A stretch of DNA of 64,000 nt from Syntrophobacter sp963666995 (lineage in GTDB: Bacteria; Desulfobacterota; Syntrophobacteria; Syntrophobacterales; Syntrophobacteraceae): contig OY762941.1 of assembly GCA_963666995.1 (NCBI GenBank), positions 1 to 64,000 on the forward strand, written 5' to 3'. The notes under the pieces are model-generated. The model saw only the letters and a program-made list of their open reading frames with translations. It ran no database searches and was not told where the DNA came from. Shown in pieces: positions 54,065 through 62,609 of this stretch. The position numbers and the translations under genes are program-made. Positions within the stretch are counted from its first letter, which is position 1. Each line of letters begins with the position of its first letter.

Positions 54065-55318
54065 CTAGTCCTCAAAGATCACCCGAAAAACTTCGTCCAA
54101 CTCGTGAAGCGCCTCCGCGACCCTCCGGCAGTCTTCATGCCCCAGTTTTCCATCGTGATTCAACACGGCCAGATCGAGCAGGGACCGATAAAGGGTATCG
54201 AATGCGCCCTTCACGTCCAGGTCGTCATCCATGTGTTTCTCAAACGCGGGAAGCAGATCGTCGACGAGTTTCACCGCCCGCCCGCTTGATTCCTCACGTC
54301 CTCCGTTGCCCTCGCCGCTGCAGCTTATCTCCTGAACCATATTTCTCAGCGCATCGAGCCGAGAACTCTTCTCTCTGAATCTTTCGACCGTCAGATTGAT
54401 CCTCTTGCGGTGATTCCCGTAGATAAGGCAGAAGCGGATGTGCTGGGGACTGAATCCCTCTGCGATCAAGTCTTCAGGGTAGATGATGTTCCCCACGCTT
54501 TTTGACATTTTCTTGCCGTTTACGAGCAGGTGTTCGCCGTGTACCCAGTAGTGGGCCAACTCCTCTCCGGAAACCGCCTCCATCACGGCAATGTTGTAAT
54601 CATGGTGCCTGTACAGGTTGTCTATCCCCCCACAGGCAATATCGATCGTGTAGCCGAGGTGCTGCGAGATCATGGCCGGATCCTGGATGTTCCAGGCAGG
54701 CCGCCCTTTTCCGATTTCGGTATCCCAGAAAAGCTCCTCGCCCTTCTTGCGGCCGTGCCACAGGATAAAATCTCCCAGGTTCCATCGCCGCCCCGGGTAT
54801 GTGTCCTGTTTGAAACGCCGTTTCTCTGCCGGCCAGCGGTTCATGTCAAGCCTGAAAAGTCTGCCGAACTTCCGGACCTTGAGCGGATCGAAGAAAACAT
54901 CTCCCTCGTACCAGTAGGCAATCCCTTTCTCCAGGAGTATCTTGATGAGCTTAACCGCCTGTCCGACGGACGTCGACGACCTTGGGATGAAGTCCGGAAG
55001 CTTGATTCTAAGGAGCTTCATGTCCGAGAAGAATTGCTCCGAATTCTTCTCGGTCAACTCGCGGACGGTCATGCCCTCCTTTTCGGCCTCCGCGAGGGCC
55101 TTGTCTTCCACGTCCGTCAGGTTGACAACCCGCTCGACCCGATACCCTTTCCATTCCAGATATCTCTGGAACACATCCTGCCAGAGGAAACTGCGATAGT
55201 TGCCAATGTGCGGCCTCCCGTAGATGGAAGGCCCACAGGAGAACATCTTCACCATTCCGTCATTCCGGGGCTTGAACATTTCTTTGCGCCGGGTCATCGT
55301 GTTGTAGATCTGAAGCAT
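54065..55318 (-). CDS. Cysteinyl-tRNA-synthetase-like protein lacking the normal zinc ligands
   Basis: About 417 residues from the ATG at 55318 (family start MLQIYNTMTRR; GAGGGT 11 bases upstream). The class I catalytic motifs are intact: HIGN at 37-40 and KMSKS at 270-274, and a DALR-type helical domain follows. In E. coli CysRS the substrate-binding zinc uses C28, C209, H234 and E238. Here Cys28 remains in SCGPSIYG, but the second site reads WNIQDPAM (Asp213) in place of WHIECSAM, and HHENE has become HHDYN. A new Cys229 occurs in DIACGGID. It may therefore use a different metal site or another amino acid, or be a paralogue. It is a little shorter than standard CysRS (about 460). Confidence 0.8.
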   Translation of the reverse strand: MLQIYNTMTRRKEMFKPRNDGMVKMFSCGPSIYGRPHIGNYRSFLWQDVFQRYLEWKGYRVERVVNLTDVEDKALAEAEKEGMTVRELTEKNSEQFFSDMKLLRIKLPDFIPRSSTSVGQAVKLIKILLEKGIAYWYEGDVFFDPLKVRKFGRLFRLDMNRWPAEKRRFKQDTYPGRRWNLGDFILWHGRKKGEELFWDTEIGKGRPAWNIQDPAMISQHLGYTIDIACGGIDNLYRHHDYNIAVMEAVSGEELAHYWVHGEHLLVNGKKMSKSVGNIIYPEDLIAEGFSPQHIRFCLIYGNHRKRINLTVERFREKSSRLDALRNMVQEISCSGEGNGGREESSGRAVKLVDDLLPAFEKHMDDDLDVKGAFDTLYRSLLDLAVLNHDGKLGHEDCRRVAEALHELDEVFRVIFED

Positions 55319-55570
55319 CAGACGTTTACCCTCTAGAGAATCATTTCGCGTAACTGAAGGTCCCGGCAAGGGTGCAACAGGGTGTCCCCGCCGTGAAGTT
55401 CAGTATCAATCGGCCGTATTGAATCATTCTTTCAAAGCGTCCCTCCCGGCGCCTTCACGAGCTTCGTCCCTTAAAGTCCCCGCACGACCAAAAAAGGGGC
55501 ATACCCATGCACGCTTTGGACGGACTGCTCCGCCAGATCCTGAATGAAATGGTATTGTTGAGATGATGAT

Positions 55571-56893
55571 CTATTCCGCCGGGACCGGTTCCTCCTCCCT
55601 CATATCTTCGATGAGGACTTTGTCCACGCGGCGGCGGTCCATATCGACCACTTCGAAGCGCCACCCGCAGCAGGCAAAATAATCTCCGGCGGCAGGAATC
55701 CTTTTCAGATAGTTCATGATAAAGCCGCCCAGAGTCCGAAAATTGCCGGTCCTTTCCCCGGGAAGCTTCTTGATGTCAAGGTACATCTTGACCTCGTCCA
55801 CCGGGAGCATTCCGTCCATCAACCACGATCCATCCTCGCGCCTGACTACCTTCGATTCCCTCGACTCGTCATCGGAAGGGATATCTCCGATGATGGCCTC
55901 GACCACATCGTTTAGAGTCACCAATCCCTCGATGGTGCCGTACTCATCTATAACCAGAGCGATCTGGGTGCCTGATTCCCTGAAAAGCTCCATCGCCTTC
56001 AACGCATGCATGCTTTCGACGACAAACAACGGTTTTTGCAGGCAGGATTTCAGGTCATCCGGCTGTCCGGCGATGGACCGCGCAAGCAGGTCCCTCACAT
56101 GCAGGATGCCGAGGACATTGCCGAGCGTCCCATGGCATACGGGGAACCTCGAATATGTACTCTTTGCAATTTCCCGCTTCAGTTTCTCGATCGGTTTGTT
56201 ACTATCGAGCCAGACAATCTTCTGCCTTGGGGTCATCAGGACCCCGACACTCCGGTCGCCGAGGCGAAACACGCGTTCCACGAGTTCCTGCTCCGCTTCC
56301 TCGAACACTCCTGCCGTGGTGGCCTGCCCGATCATGACCTTTATTTCTTCTTCGGTAAACGGGGGCTCGCCGGACGGACGCACCCTGAGAATCCTGAGCA
56401 TCATATCCGTCGATGTGCTGAGAAGCCCTATGACGGGCGACGTGACGATCGAGAGCCAGCGCATGGGAGCGGCCGCAAGCAGGGCGATTCGTTCGGGGTA
56501 GTTCAGGGCGAGCCGCTTCGGCACCAGTTCCCCGATAATGAGGGAAACATAAGTCATGCCGAGCACGACGATTACCAGTGCGACGGTTTCGCTGTAAGGG
56601 CCGAAAAGGCCGCTGGCCGAGAGGTGCGCGGCAAGCCTGTGGGCCACGGTGACGCCGCCGAAAACCCCGGTCATAACGCTCACGAAAGTAATCCCGATTT
56701 GCACCGTCGAGAGAAAAAGGCTGGGTGAATTCGCAAGGTCCAGCGCCTGCCCCGCCCTCTTGTCACCTTCTTCCGCCAGGCTCTTGAGCCGTGTTTTACG
56801 GGACGAGATGACGGCAATCTCCGACATGGAAAACAGGCCGTTGATTAAAATGAGCAGGAATATGATCAGCAGGTCATAGTCCACGACAGACAT
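55571..56893 (-). CDS. CNNM/DUF21-CBS-CorC family membrane protein (hemolysin-like)
   Basis: 440 residues. The N-terminal DUF21 (CNNM) domain has three to four membrane segments (LLIIFLLILINGLFSMSEIAVISSRKTRLK; ITFVSVMTGVFGG). Two CBS domains are at about 205-325 (VLMTPRQKIVWLD, then IALVIDEYGTIEGLVTLNDVVEAIIGDI), and a C-terminal CorC_HlyC domain ends the protein (AAGDYFACCGWRFEVVDMDRRRVD). The family includes magnesium/cobalt efflux proteins; hemolysin names are historical. It points toward the CysRS-like gene, 250 bases away. Confidence 0.9.
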   Translation of the reverse strand: MSVVDYDLLIIFLLILINGLFSMSEIAVISSRKTRLKSLAEEGDKRAGQALDLANSPSLFLSTVQIGITFVSVMTGVFGGVTVAHRLAAHLSASGLFGPYSETVALVIVVLGMTYVSLIIGELVPKRLALNYPERIALLAAAPMRWLSIVTSPVIGLLSTSTDMMLRILRVRPSGEPPFTEEEIKVMIGQATTAGVFEEAEQELVERVFRLGDRSVGVLMTPRQKIVWLDSNKPIEKLKREIAKSTYSRFPVCHGTLGNVLGILHVRDLLARSIAGQPDDLKSCLQKPLFVVESMHALKAMELFRESGTQIALVIDEYGTIEGLVTLNDVVEAIIGDIPSDDESRESKVVRREDGSWLMDGMLPVDEVKMYLDIKKLPGERTGNFRTLGGFIMNYLKRIPAAGDYFACCGWRFEVVDMDRRRVDKVLIEDMREEEPVPAE

Positions 56894-57022
56894 CGCAGGT
56901 TTCCTTGCTTCTCTCCCGCAGGAGGGGTTTGCCCAGGGAAAAGGACCGGTCGCTTTCCCGCCCGCCTGCTACGAAATCCAAGAGCGGATGTGCCCCGGAG
57001 TGCTCCGGAGCATATCCGCCCG

Positions 57023-57553
57023 TTACACTACGAATACGGAACTTGCCTGTGTTCCCTTTTCGCCCTCTTTTTCGACAAAACTCACCGACACCCCGACTTC
57101 GAGTTCCTTGAACTTCCCATTCAGCAACGCATTCTCATGGAAATACACTTCCCGGCCCTCAGGAGTCACCAGGAAGCCGTACCCCTCCTCGGGAAAAAGC
57201 TTGCTCACCCGTGCAACCGGCCTTTCCTCATGATATTTTACCTCACCTCGCTGCTTTTCGGAAAATTCCTTGAGCCTCCGTTGAGCGATATCGAAGGAAC
57301 CCAGAACCGCCGCATGAAGGTCTTCATCGGGTTCCCGCCTGACCACGATTTCACGGCCCGGAACGCTTATATCGATACGAACATTGTAAAGGATTCCGCT
57401 TCGTTGACTCCTGTGTGGAATATCCACCGTCACACGGCAACCGATAATCTTGTCGTAGAGCTTGTCGAGTTTTTCCGTCTTCTCTCGAATGAGCTCCTCG
57501 GTTGCAGCCGAGACGTTGACATTGCGGGCACTGATTTCCAATGGAAGTTTCAT
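57023..57553 (-). CDS. hpf: Ribosome hibernation factor (HPF/YfiA-like) fused to a cold-shock domain
   Basis: 176 residues; GGAG nine bases before the ATG. Residues 1-~100 are an HPF/RaiA domain (LEISARNVNVSAATEELI, NVRIDISVPG, EPDEDLHAAVLGSFDIAQRRL). Residues ~110-176 are a cold-shock/OB domain (KLFPEEGYGFLVTPEGREVYFHENAL, the RNP1-like part with GYGF). Known HPFs either end after domain 1 or carry a different C-terminal dimerisation domain; the cold-shock tail is a variant found in some deltaproteobacteria. It could add RNA binding to 70S/100S inactivation in starved cells. Confidence 0.88.
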   Translation of the reverse strand: MKLPLEISARNVNVSAATEELIREKTEKLDKLYDKIIGCRVTVDIPHRSQRSGILYNVRIDISVPGREIVVRREPDEDLHAAVLGSFDIAQRRLKEFSEKQRGEVKYHEERPVARVSKLFPEEGYGFLVTPEGREVYFHENALLNGKFKELEVGVSVSFVEKEGEKGTQASSVFVV

Positions 57554-57994
57554 AGATTATTCTCCAAAACGCATACGGTTGACACCCTGACTCTCACCGC
57601 GAGACTGCCCCACGGCACCGTGGACATGAAACACAATCTTATGGATGGTCCAACCTGAAGGTCCCGGCGCTTTCGTGCCCGGGAGGTTCAAATCCATCGC
57701 CGCCTTATTCGCTACGACCGTTCAATTCAAAATCCGGCAGAGATTGCGAAGAGTAATCCGCATAAACAAATCAAGCCTGCCGCACGAAGGCATGTTCCCC
57801 CCTCCCGGCCCGATTCCCCCGCTCAAGGGGAAATTCTCCCAGACTACGGTCAAGATGGAAAGATAATTGAGTTGACAGGCAAAGCCTGGCAAAAATAATG
57901 CCCAAACCGAACTGATTCAAGTCTTTTCTGCGCATTTGTCCTCCGCGCCCGTTGAGATTCCCTCCTGATCCTGCCCGTCGCACTGCACCGATGC
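57554..57994. other. Intergenic region, about 440 bases, no gene seen
   Basis: Separates the HPF-CSD gene from the hydrolase-OsmC gene upstream of it on the same strand. Nothing beyond a weak CCCCGCTCAAGGGG hairpin near 57820 was noted. Confidence 0.35.
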
Positions 57995-59227
57995 TTACGC
58001 CGGACGTTGGTCCTTCAGGTACGATCTGACGGTAATCTTCGATTGAAGAGTCCTGTGAACCGGGCATTTGTTCGCGATCTCCAGCAATTTCCTCTTCTGA
58101 GTCTCATCCAGGGGGCCTGAGAGCTCGATTTCCCGGTCGATTTGGTCAATGACCCTGTCTTCACTTTCACAGTTCTCGCAATCCTGTTCATGAATCTTCT
58201 CGTGCTTCAAGCGTATGGTGATGGCTTCCAGGGGCCACTGCCTGCGGTCGGCATACACCCGAAGCGTCATGGAGGTGCATGCGCCAAGGGCGGCAACAAG
58301 GTAATCGTATGGGTTAGGACCCGTATCCGCCCCACCCACGGCAATGGGTTCATCTGCGATCAGCCTGTGTCCGTTGGCGATTATCTCCGTCTGGAACCCT
58401 TTCCTGCCGCCGCGAACTATCACCCTGTTGTCAGTGAGGTCTCTTTGCTCCTCAGGTTTGTCGGAAGTGCCGAGATATTTCCCGGCCCATGCTGCAAGGA
58501 CCGATCCTGCATAAAGTGAATCCGCGCGATCGGATAGGAGATGGTCCGCGTTGTCCAGGGAGATGAAGCTTTTCGGATGCTTTGCGGCCAGGAAAATTCT
58601 TGCGGCATTATCGATCGAAACAATGTTGTCTCGGGGAGAGTGCATGATGAGAAGCGGTTTCCTGAGATTGTGTATCGTCTCTTCCATGCGTTCCCCTTCC
58701 AGGTCGTCCAGGAACTGCTTTTTGATCGTGAACGGCCGGCCTGCAAGATCGACCACGGCCTCCCCCCTGGTGAGGATTTCTTCTCGGGTATTGCCAATGA
58801 ACGCGGCGAGGTTGTTCAGATTCGCGGGGGCCGCAATAGTGGCAAGGGCCGATGCCGATGGGATGCGGGCTGCCGCCTGAAGTACGGCGGCTCCACCAAG
58901 CGAGTGGCCCACCAGGAGTTTCGGGGCCTCGAAGTTCCTTGCCAGGAATTCGGCCGCAGAGATAAGATCGGACACATTCGTCGAAAAATTGGTTTCGGAA
59001 AAATCGCCTTCGCTTTCCCCGATGCCCGTGAAATCAAATCTCAGGACGGCAATTCCCTCTCGAGTCAGGGCGCGGTTTATATTGACGACCGCATTGAAAT
59101 TTTTTGTGCAAGTAAAGCAATGTGCGAAAATTGCATAGCAGGCCGGCTTTTCATCGGCAGGCATATCCAGGCGGGCTGCCAGGCTTTTTCCCTCTGCGTT
59201 CTTAAAATTCAACCTCTGGAACTGCAT
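57995..59227 (-). CDS. Alpha/beta hydrolase - OsmC fusion protein
   Basis: About 410 residues from the ATG at 59227 (AAGGTGG upstream). Residues 1-~260 are an alpha/beta hydrolase (FAHCFTC, FDFTGIGESEG, nucleophile Ser in LVGHSLGGAAV, Asp in SPRDN and His in NADHLLS). Residues ~275-410 are an OsmC domain with the two peroxidatic cysteines in ALGACTSMTLR and ANKCPVHRTL. OsmC reduces organic hydroperoxides; the fused form is known and uncharacterised as to substrate. It is divergent from the cytochrome c3 gene. Confidence 0.92.
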   Translation of the reverse strand: MQFQRLNFKNAEGKSLAARLDMPADEKPACYAIFAHCFTCTKNFNAVVNINRALTREGIAVLRFDFTGIGESEGDFSETNFSTNVSDLISAAEFLARNFEAPKLLVGHSLGGAAVLQAAARIPSASALATIAAPANLNNLAAFIGNTREEILTRGEAVVDLAGRPFTIKKQFLDDLEGERMEETIHNLRKPLLIMHSPRDNIVSIDNAARIFLAAKHPKSFISLDNADHLLSDRADSLYAGSVLAAWAGKYLGTSDKPEEQRDLTDNRVIVRGGRKGFQTEIIANGHRLIADEPIAVGGADTGPNPYDYLVAALGACTSMTLRVYADRRQWPLEAITIRLKHEKIHEQDCENCESEDRVIDQIDREIELSGPLDETQKRKLLEIANKCPVHRTLQSKITVRSYLKDQRPA

Positions 59228-59535
59228 TTTCGCCACCTTCCTGTGCTCGAAGATAAAGCAAATCGGCGGAGCAACGGGCAATAGGGGTCACCTCCTCTGG
59301 GGAAATCCCTACAAAACATTAATCATTCTCCGCAGCATGGCAATTTGAAACATCTCGGCGGATGCGCCTCTCCGCCGGGGGCCAGGGCTCCTCTGCGTCC
59401 AGGCCGGGCCACCGCACACTCGATTTCAGGAAAATACTTTCTTGACATATAAAGAAATCTTTCACTAGAATGCATTCGGTTTCGTAGTCATCCGGTTAAG
59501 GTAATTGTTCTCACAGTGGAGAGGAGGAGAGAAGA
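59228..59535. other. Intergenic region, about 310 bases, with cytochrome c3 promoter
   Basis: Divergent control region between the hydrolase-OsmC gene and cytochrome c3. It includes the promoter at 59442-59471 and the strong purine-rich ribosome binding site at 59519-59532. No other signal was seen. Confidence 0.4.
59442..59471 (+). promoter_or_regulatory. Sigma-70-type promoter of cytochrome c3
   Basis: Perfect -35 TTGACA at 59442-59447 and -10 TAGAAT at 59466-59471, 18 bases apart; about 65 bases before the ATG. It looks strong, fitting an abundant cytochrome. Confidence 0.7.
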
Positions 59536-59985
59536 ATGAGGAGAGGTGCAACTTTATTAACGTGCGTTTGCGTAGCGACCATGATGATCTTCGCGGTGGC
59601 AGTCGTGGTCGTTGTTGCTGCGGACAAGGCCCCGGAGATGATCATTCTCAAGTCGAAGCTCTGGCCGAACCCGACCAAAGCCAACCTGGAATTCAGCCAC
59701 AAGAAACACAACGAAGAATACAAGATTGCCTGCAACCAGTGCCACCATGTCTACCAGGATGGAAAGAACGTCTGGAAAGAAGGCGATCCCGTCAAGTTGT
59801 GTGACGCATGTCATACCGAACCCACGATTGAAGGCGAGAAGAAGCTCGCCCCCGATCAGCAGAAGCTGAACCTCAAGCTGGCGTTCCACAACGAGTGCCT
59901 CGGCTGTCACCAGAAACTGAAGAAAGAAAAGCCGGATACCAAGGCGCCCGTGGTCTGTGCGGGTTGTCATCCCGTTCAGAAGTAA
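59536..59985 (+). CDS. Tetraheme cytochrome c3 (class III)
   Basis: 149 residues with a signal peptide (MMIFAVAVVVVVAA). Four heme sites are visible: CNQCH, CDACH, CLGCH and CAGCH, with extra His ligands in LEFSHKKHN and LAFHNE for bis-His coordination. It is periplasmic and carries electrons between hydrogenases or formate dehydrogenases and membrane complexes in sulfate reducers. A purine-rich ribosome binding site (GAGGAGGAG) precedes the ATG. All hemes have CxxCH spacing, whereas many c3 proteins have one or two CxxxxCH sites. Confidence 0.95.
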   Translation: MRRGATLLTCVCVATMMIFAVAVVVVVAADKAPEMIILKSKLWPNPTKANLEFSHKKHNEEYKIACNQCHHVYQDGKNVWKEGDPVKLCDACHTEPTIEGEKKLAPDQQKLNLKLAFHNECLGCHQKLKKEKPDTKAPVVCAGCHPVQK

Positions 59986-60016
59986 GCGGCCCCAACAGTT
60001 CTACCCGGAATTGCGC

Positions 60017-60051
60017 ACCCGCCTTGGCCATGAGTTGAGGCGGGTTTTTTT
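60017..60051 (+). terminator. Intrinsic terminator of cytochrome c3
   Basis: Stem ACCCGCCT (60017-60024) and AGGCGGGT (60038-60045) with a 13-base loop, followed by a run of T at 60045-60051, 30 bases after the stop codon. Confidence 0.85.
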
Positions 60052-60063
60052 GCGCTCAAAAAC

Positions 60064-60097
60064 AACAAGCCATCCGCGGTCAATCGGATGGCTTGTT
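60064..60097 (-). terminator. Intrinsic terminator of the ferredoxin gene
   Basis: A 13-bp perfect inverted repeat, AACAAGCCATCCG (60064-60076) and CGGATGGCTTGTT (60085-60097). Read on the minus strand it is followed by GTTTTTG, and it begins 30 bases after the ferredoxin stop. It lies back to back with the cytochrome c3 terminator. Confidence 0.8.
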
Positions 60098-60126
60098 AAG
60101 CGACGATTCGTCGAATGCAGGTAAAA

Positions 60127-60312
60127 TTACACCTCTTCGATCGTGATGGCGCTCTGCTCACATACTTCCACACAGCTCTCACAGCCGAGGCATTCGTCCT
60201 CATTCACGGGTTCCGCCTTTCCGTCAACCAGTTCATAAACATCAACGGGGCACACATCTACGCATTCGGCATCGCCAGTGCACTTGTCCTTGTCGACCGT
60301 AACTTTAAACAT
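60127..60312 (-). CDS. Small ferredoxin with Asp in place of one cluster cysteine
   Basis: 61 residues. The second cluster has a full C41-x2-C44-x2-C47-x3-C51 set. In the first, CTGDAECVDVCP, the second ligand is Asp14 between Cys11 and Cys17, with Cys21 before Pro22. Ferredoxins with Asp14 (such as Desulfovibrio africanus ferredoxin III and Pyrococcus ferredoxin) hold a cluster that converts between [3Fe-4S] and [4Fe-4S]. Its position 430 bases downstream of dsrC suggests it serves electron transfer in sulfate reduction. A terminator hairpin follows. Confidence 0.92.
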   Translation of the reverse strand: MFKVTVDKDKCTGDAECVDVCPVDVYELVDGKAEPVNEDECLGCESCVEVCEQSAITIEEV

Positions 60313-60692
60313 CTTTTTTCCTCCGTCGTCACTTGAAATGAGAAACGTTCGGGCATCGAGTTACCGGGGAGACCTGCGCTCTCTGTCCCTCACCTATCCT
60401 GGGTGCTTCTCTCGTAACCTTAACCAACTTCATTGTCAAGCTGAATTAAACAACCAAAAACCGATTCGCTTCTCTAACCAACAATCCAACTCCCCACCCC
60501 AAACACACACATATAACCGGGTATGGCAGCATTTGGCGAAACTCGATGGGATAGTCTTTATCATCGGACGGAAGTTAGGGCAAGCGTTGAAAGCCGAACG
60601 CTTCACTTTTTTCCTGCAGAAGAGGATTCCCTAGAGATTACGGAGTGTTCACAGGGGATGTGCGACAAAAAAATGGAAGACAGTCCGCGAAG
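60313..60692. other. Intergenic region, about 380 bases, no gene seen
   Basis: Between the dsrC terminator and the ferredoxin gene on the minus strand. It has an AT-rich middle (60420-60520), where the ferredoxin promoter probably lies. Confidence 0.4.
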
Positions 60693-60730
60693 AAAGAAAA
60701 CCCCGGGGCAGGGTTTCACCCGCCCCGGGG
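60693..60730 (-). terminator. Intrinsic terminator of dsrC
   Basis: A long GC hairpin: CCCCGGGGCAGGG (60701-60713) and CCCGCCCCGGGG (60719-60730), loop of 5; on the minus strand TTTTCTTTCT follows. It lies 11 bases after the dsrC stop. Confidence 0.85.
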
Positions 60731-60741
60731 CGCGAAGCCTG

Positions 60742-61059
60742 TTAAACGCAACCGGTGGGTTTGGGAAGTCCGGCCATTTTGCAGGCGCCCTTGCCCGGTC
60801 CCGAGGGGAAGAGTTCATAGATGTACTTCAGCTTGTAACCGGTCACCTTGGTGAGAATGCGAACCATGGGGGCGATGCCGTGTTTCCGGTAATAATCCTG
60901 AAGCACATTGATGACCTTCCAGTGTTCTTCGGTAAGCTCGGAAATGCCTTCGGAGGTCTTCACGTATTCGACCCAATCCGGGTTCCATTGCTCGAAGCTG
61001 GCGATGAATCCATCTTCATCGACTTCGAATGATTTGCCTTTGAATTCAACCTGTCCCAT
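60742..61059 (-). CDS. dsrC: DsrC, sulfur-carrier protein of dissimilatory sulfite reduction
   Basis: 105 residues from the ATG at 61059, with AAAGGAGG upstream. The C-terminal arm ends GACKMAGLPKPTGCV, with the two redox cysteines at 93 and 104, ten residues apart, as in true DsrC rather than the single-Cys TusE forms. DsrC binds DsrAB, takes up sulfite-derived sulfur as a trisulfide and passes it to the DsrMKJOP membrane complex. It follows dsrN by 14 bases and has its own terminator. Confidence 0.96.
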   Translation of the reverse strand: MGQVEFKGKSFEVDEDGFIASFEQWNPDWVEYVKTSEGISELTEEHWKVINVLQDYYRKHGIAPMVRILTKVTGYKLKYIYELFPSGPGKGACKMAGLPKPTGCV

Positions 61060-61073
61060 GGACAATGCCTCCT

Positions 61074-62549
61074 TTAGATAACGGTTAAATATTCTCGGGG
61101 TTCATGCACGCTTTTTTCGTTGTCTTCGGCCTTCAAAGAGCAATGCGGGTTTTTCTGCCGATACTGAAGGGCCGCGCGTACCAGGGCGTCAGCCCAGCAT
61201 TCGTTTCCCACGACATGCAAATGGGAATAACTTGCAAGAACATTCTTATAACATATCCCATCCCAACCCGCCACGATGCCGTGTCCTCTGTCCAATCTGA
61301 AGACCAGCGGAAAACCGTTGGCCTGTCCGACAATTCGCGAGTAATGGAATTCATGCCCCCTGAAGGTCTTCCCCTTCGCAAAAAAGGGGTTTTCTTCCAC
61401 ACATTCCATGACGGTATAACCGTGGCCCTGAGGCTTCTTTTCCAGGACCACGTCGAACGGAAACACTCCCGTCATGGGAAAAGAGTTCTCCTGCCTGAAG
61501 ATGCCCCGGCATAAGAACATCAGCCCGCCGCATTCCGCGTAAACAGGCAATCCCGCCTCAACTTCACTCTTTAGAGAATCCCGAAAAACCTTGTTGCCCG
61601 ACAGCACTTCCAGGTGAGTCTCCGGAAACCCGCCTCCGATATAGAGGGCATCCAGCCGCGGCAGCGGATGACTGTCGAAACTCGATATTTCGACGAGCGT
61701 CGCTCCCCTTTCTTCAAGGGCTTCAAGATTCTCGGGGTAATAGAACTGAAAGGCCGAATCGCGCACAACTCCGATCACAACCGCTCGTCCGGCCTTCCCG
61801 CTTTCAGATGAGGCCGTAAAGGGCAGCGGCCACCCGAGTGACTTCGCGGACCCTGCAATTTTCCAGACGGCCTGAAGGTCGACGCAGTTTTTGACCCTGG
61901 CCGCCGCGAACTCAACAGCCCCTGAGATATCATCCGATTCCTGGGGAGGGACGAGGCCGAGGTGCCGCTCAGGGAAAAAGTCCCTGCCTTCCCTGGGAAC
62001 GACCCCCAACACCGGGATCCCGCAGTAGCGCTCGATAGCGCCCCTCAGAATCTGTTCATGACGTTTACCGGCCACCTGATTGAGTATTACGCCCGCAATG
62101 TTCACTTCGGGATCCATGTGCTGACAACCCAGAACCTGGGCTGCCGCAGTCCGGGTCACCTTCGTGGCATCCAGGACCAAAATGACCGGAGTCCCAAGCA
62201 ACTTGGACAGTTCGGCTGTGGAGAAGCTTCCCTGAACATCCACTCCGTCGTAAAGACCACGGTTGCCTTCGACGAGAGCGCCGTCGCCCCTGTTTGCCCG
62301 GGTGGTGAATGAGCGGAGCATATCATCGGGCTTCATGAAAAACGGATCGAGGTTATAGCAGGGCTGGTCCGCCGCCATGGCCAGCCACCCCGCATCGATG
62401 TAATCGGGCCCCTTCTTGAAAGGAACAATCCGCAGCCCGTGGTACAGTCGCCATGCCGCAGCAAGCCCGAGGGAAACGACGGTCTTGCCCGAGCCTCCCC
62501 GTAGAGCGGCAATCATCAGGCGCGGTTTTTGAAAAATCATCTGATCCAT
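61074..62549 (-). CDS. dsrN: DsrN: CobB/CbiA-type siroheme amidase
   Basis: 491 residues. The N-terminal half is an ATP-dependent P-loop domain (LRGGSGKTVVSLGLA; VPFKKGPDYIDAGWL), and the C-terminal half a class I glutamine amidotransferase domain with the nucleophile Cys in PVYAECGGLMFL. By sequence this is cobyrinate a,c-diamide synthase; the position right after dsrB identifies it as DsrN, which amidates siroheme for DsrAB. An alternative start ATG is at 62540. dsrD, usually found between dsrB and dsrN, is missing here. Confidence 0.87.
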   Translation of the reverse strand: MDQMIFQKPRLMIAALRGGSGKTVVSLGLAAAWRLYHGLRIVPFKKGPDYIDAGWLAMAADQPCYNLDPFFMKPDDMLRSFTTRANRGDGALVEGNRGLYDGVDVQGSFSTAELSKLLGTPVILVLDATKVTRTAAAQVLGCQHMDPEVNIAGVILNQVAGKRHEQILRGAIERYCGIPVLGVVPREGRDFFPERHLGLVPPQESDDISGAVEFAAARVKNCVDLQAVWKIAGSAKSLGWPLPFTASSESGKAGRAVVIGVVRDSAFQFYYPENLEALEERGATLVEISSFDSHPLPRLDALYIGGGFPETHLEVLSGNKVFRDSLKSEVEAGLPVYAECGGLMFLCRGIFRQENSFPMTGVFPFDVVLEKKPQGHGYTVMECVEENPFFAKGKTFRGHEFHYSRIVGQANGFPLVFRLDRGHGIVAGWDGICYKNVLASYSHLHVVGNECWADALVRAALQYRQKNPHCSLKAEDNEKSVHEPREYLTVI

Positions 62550-62609
62550 CCCGCAACCCGGGCCTCCGGTGCAGAAGGAATTCCCGCACCGGCGCCCGAA
62601 AGGAAACGT

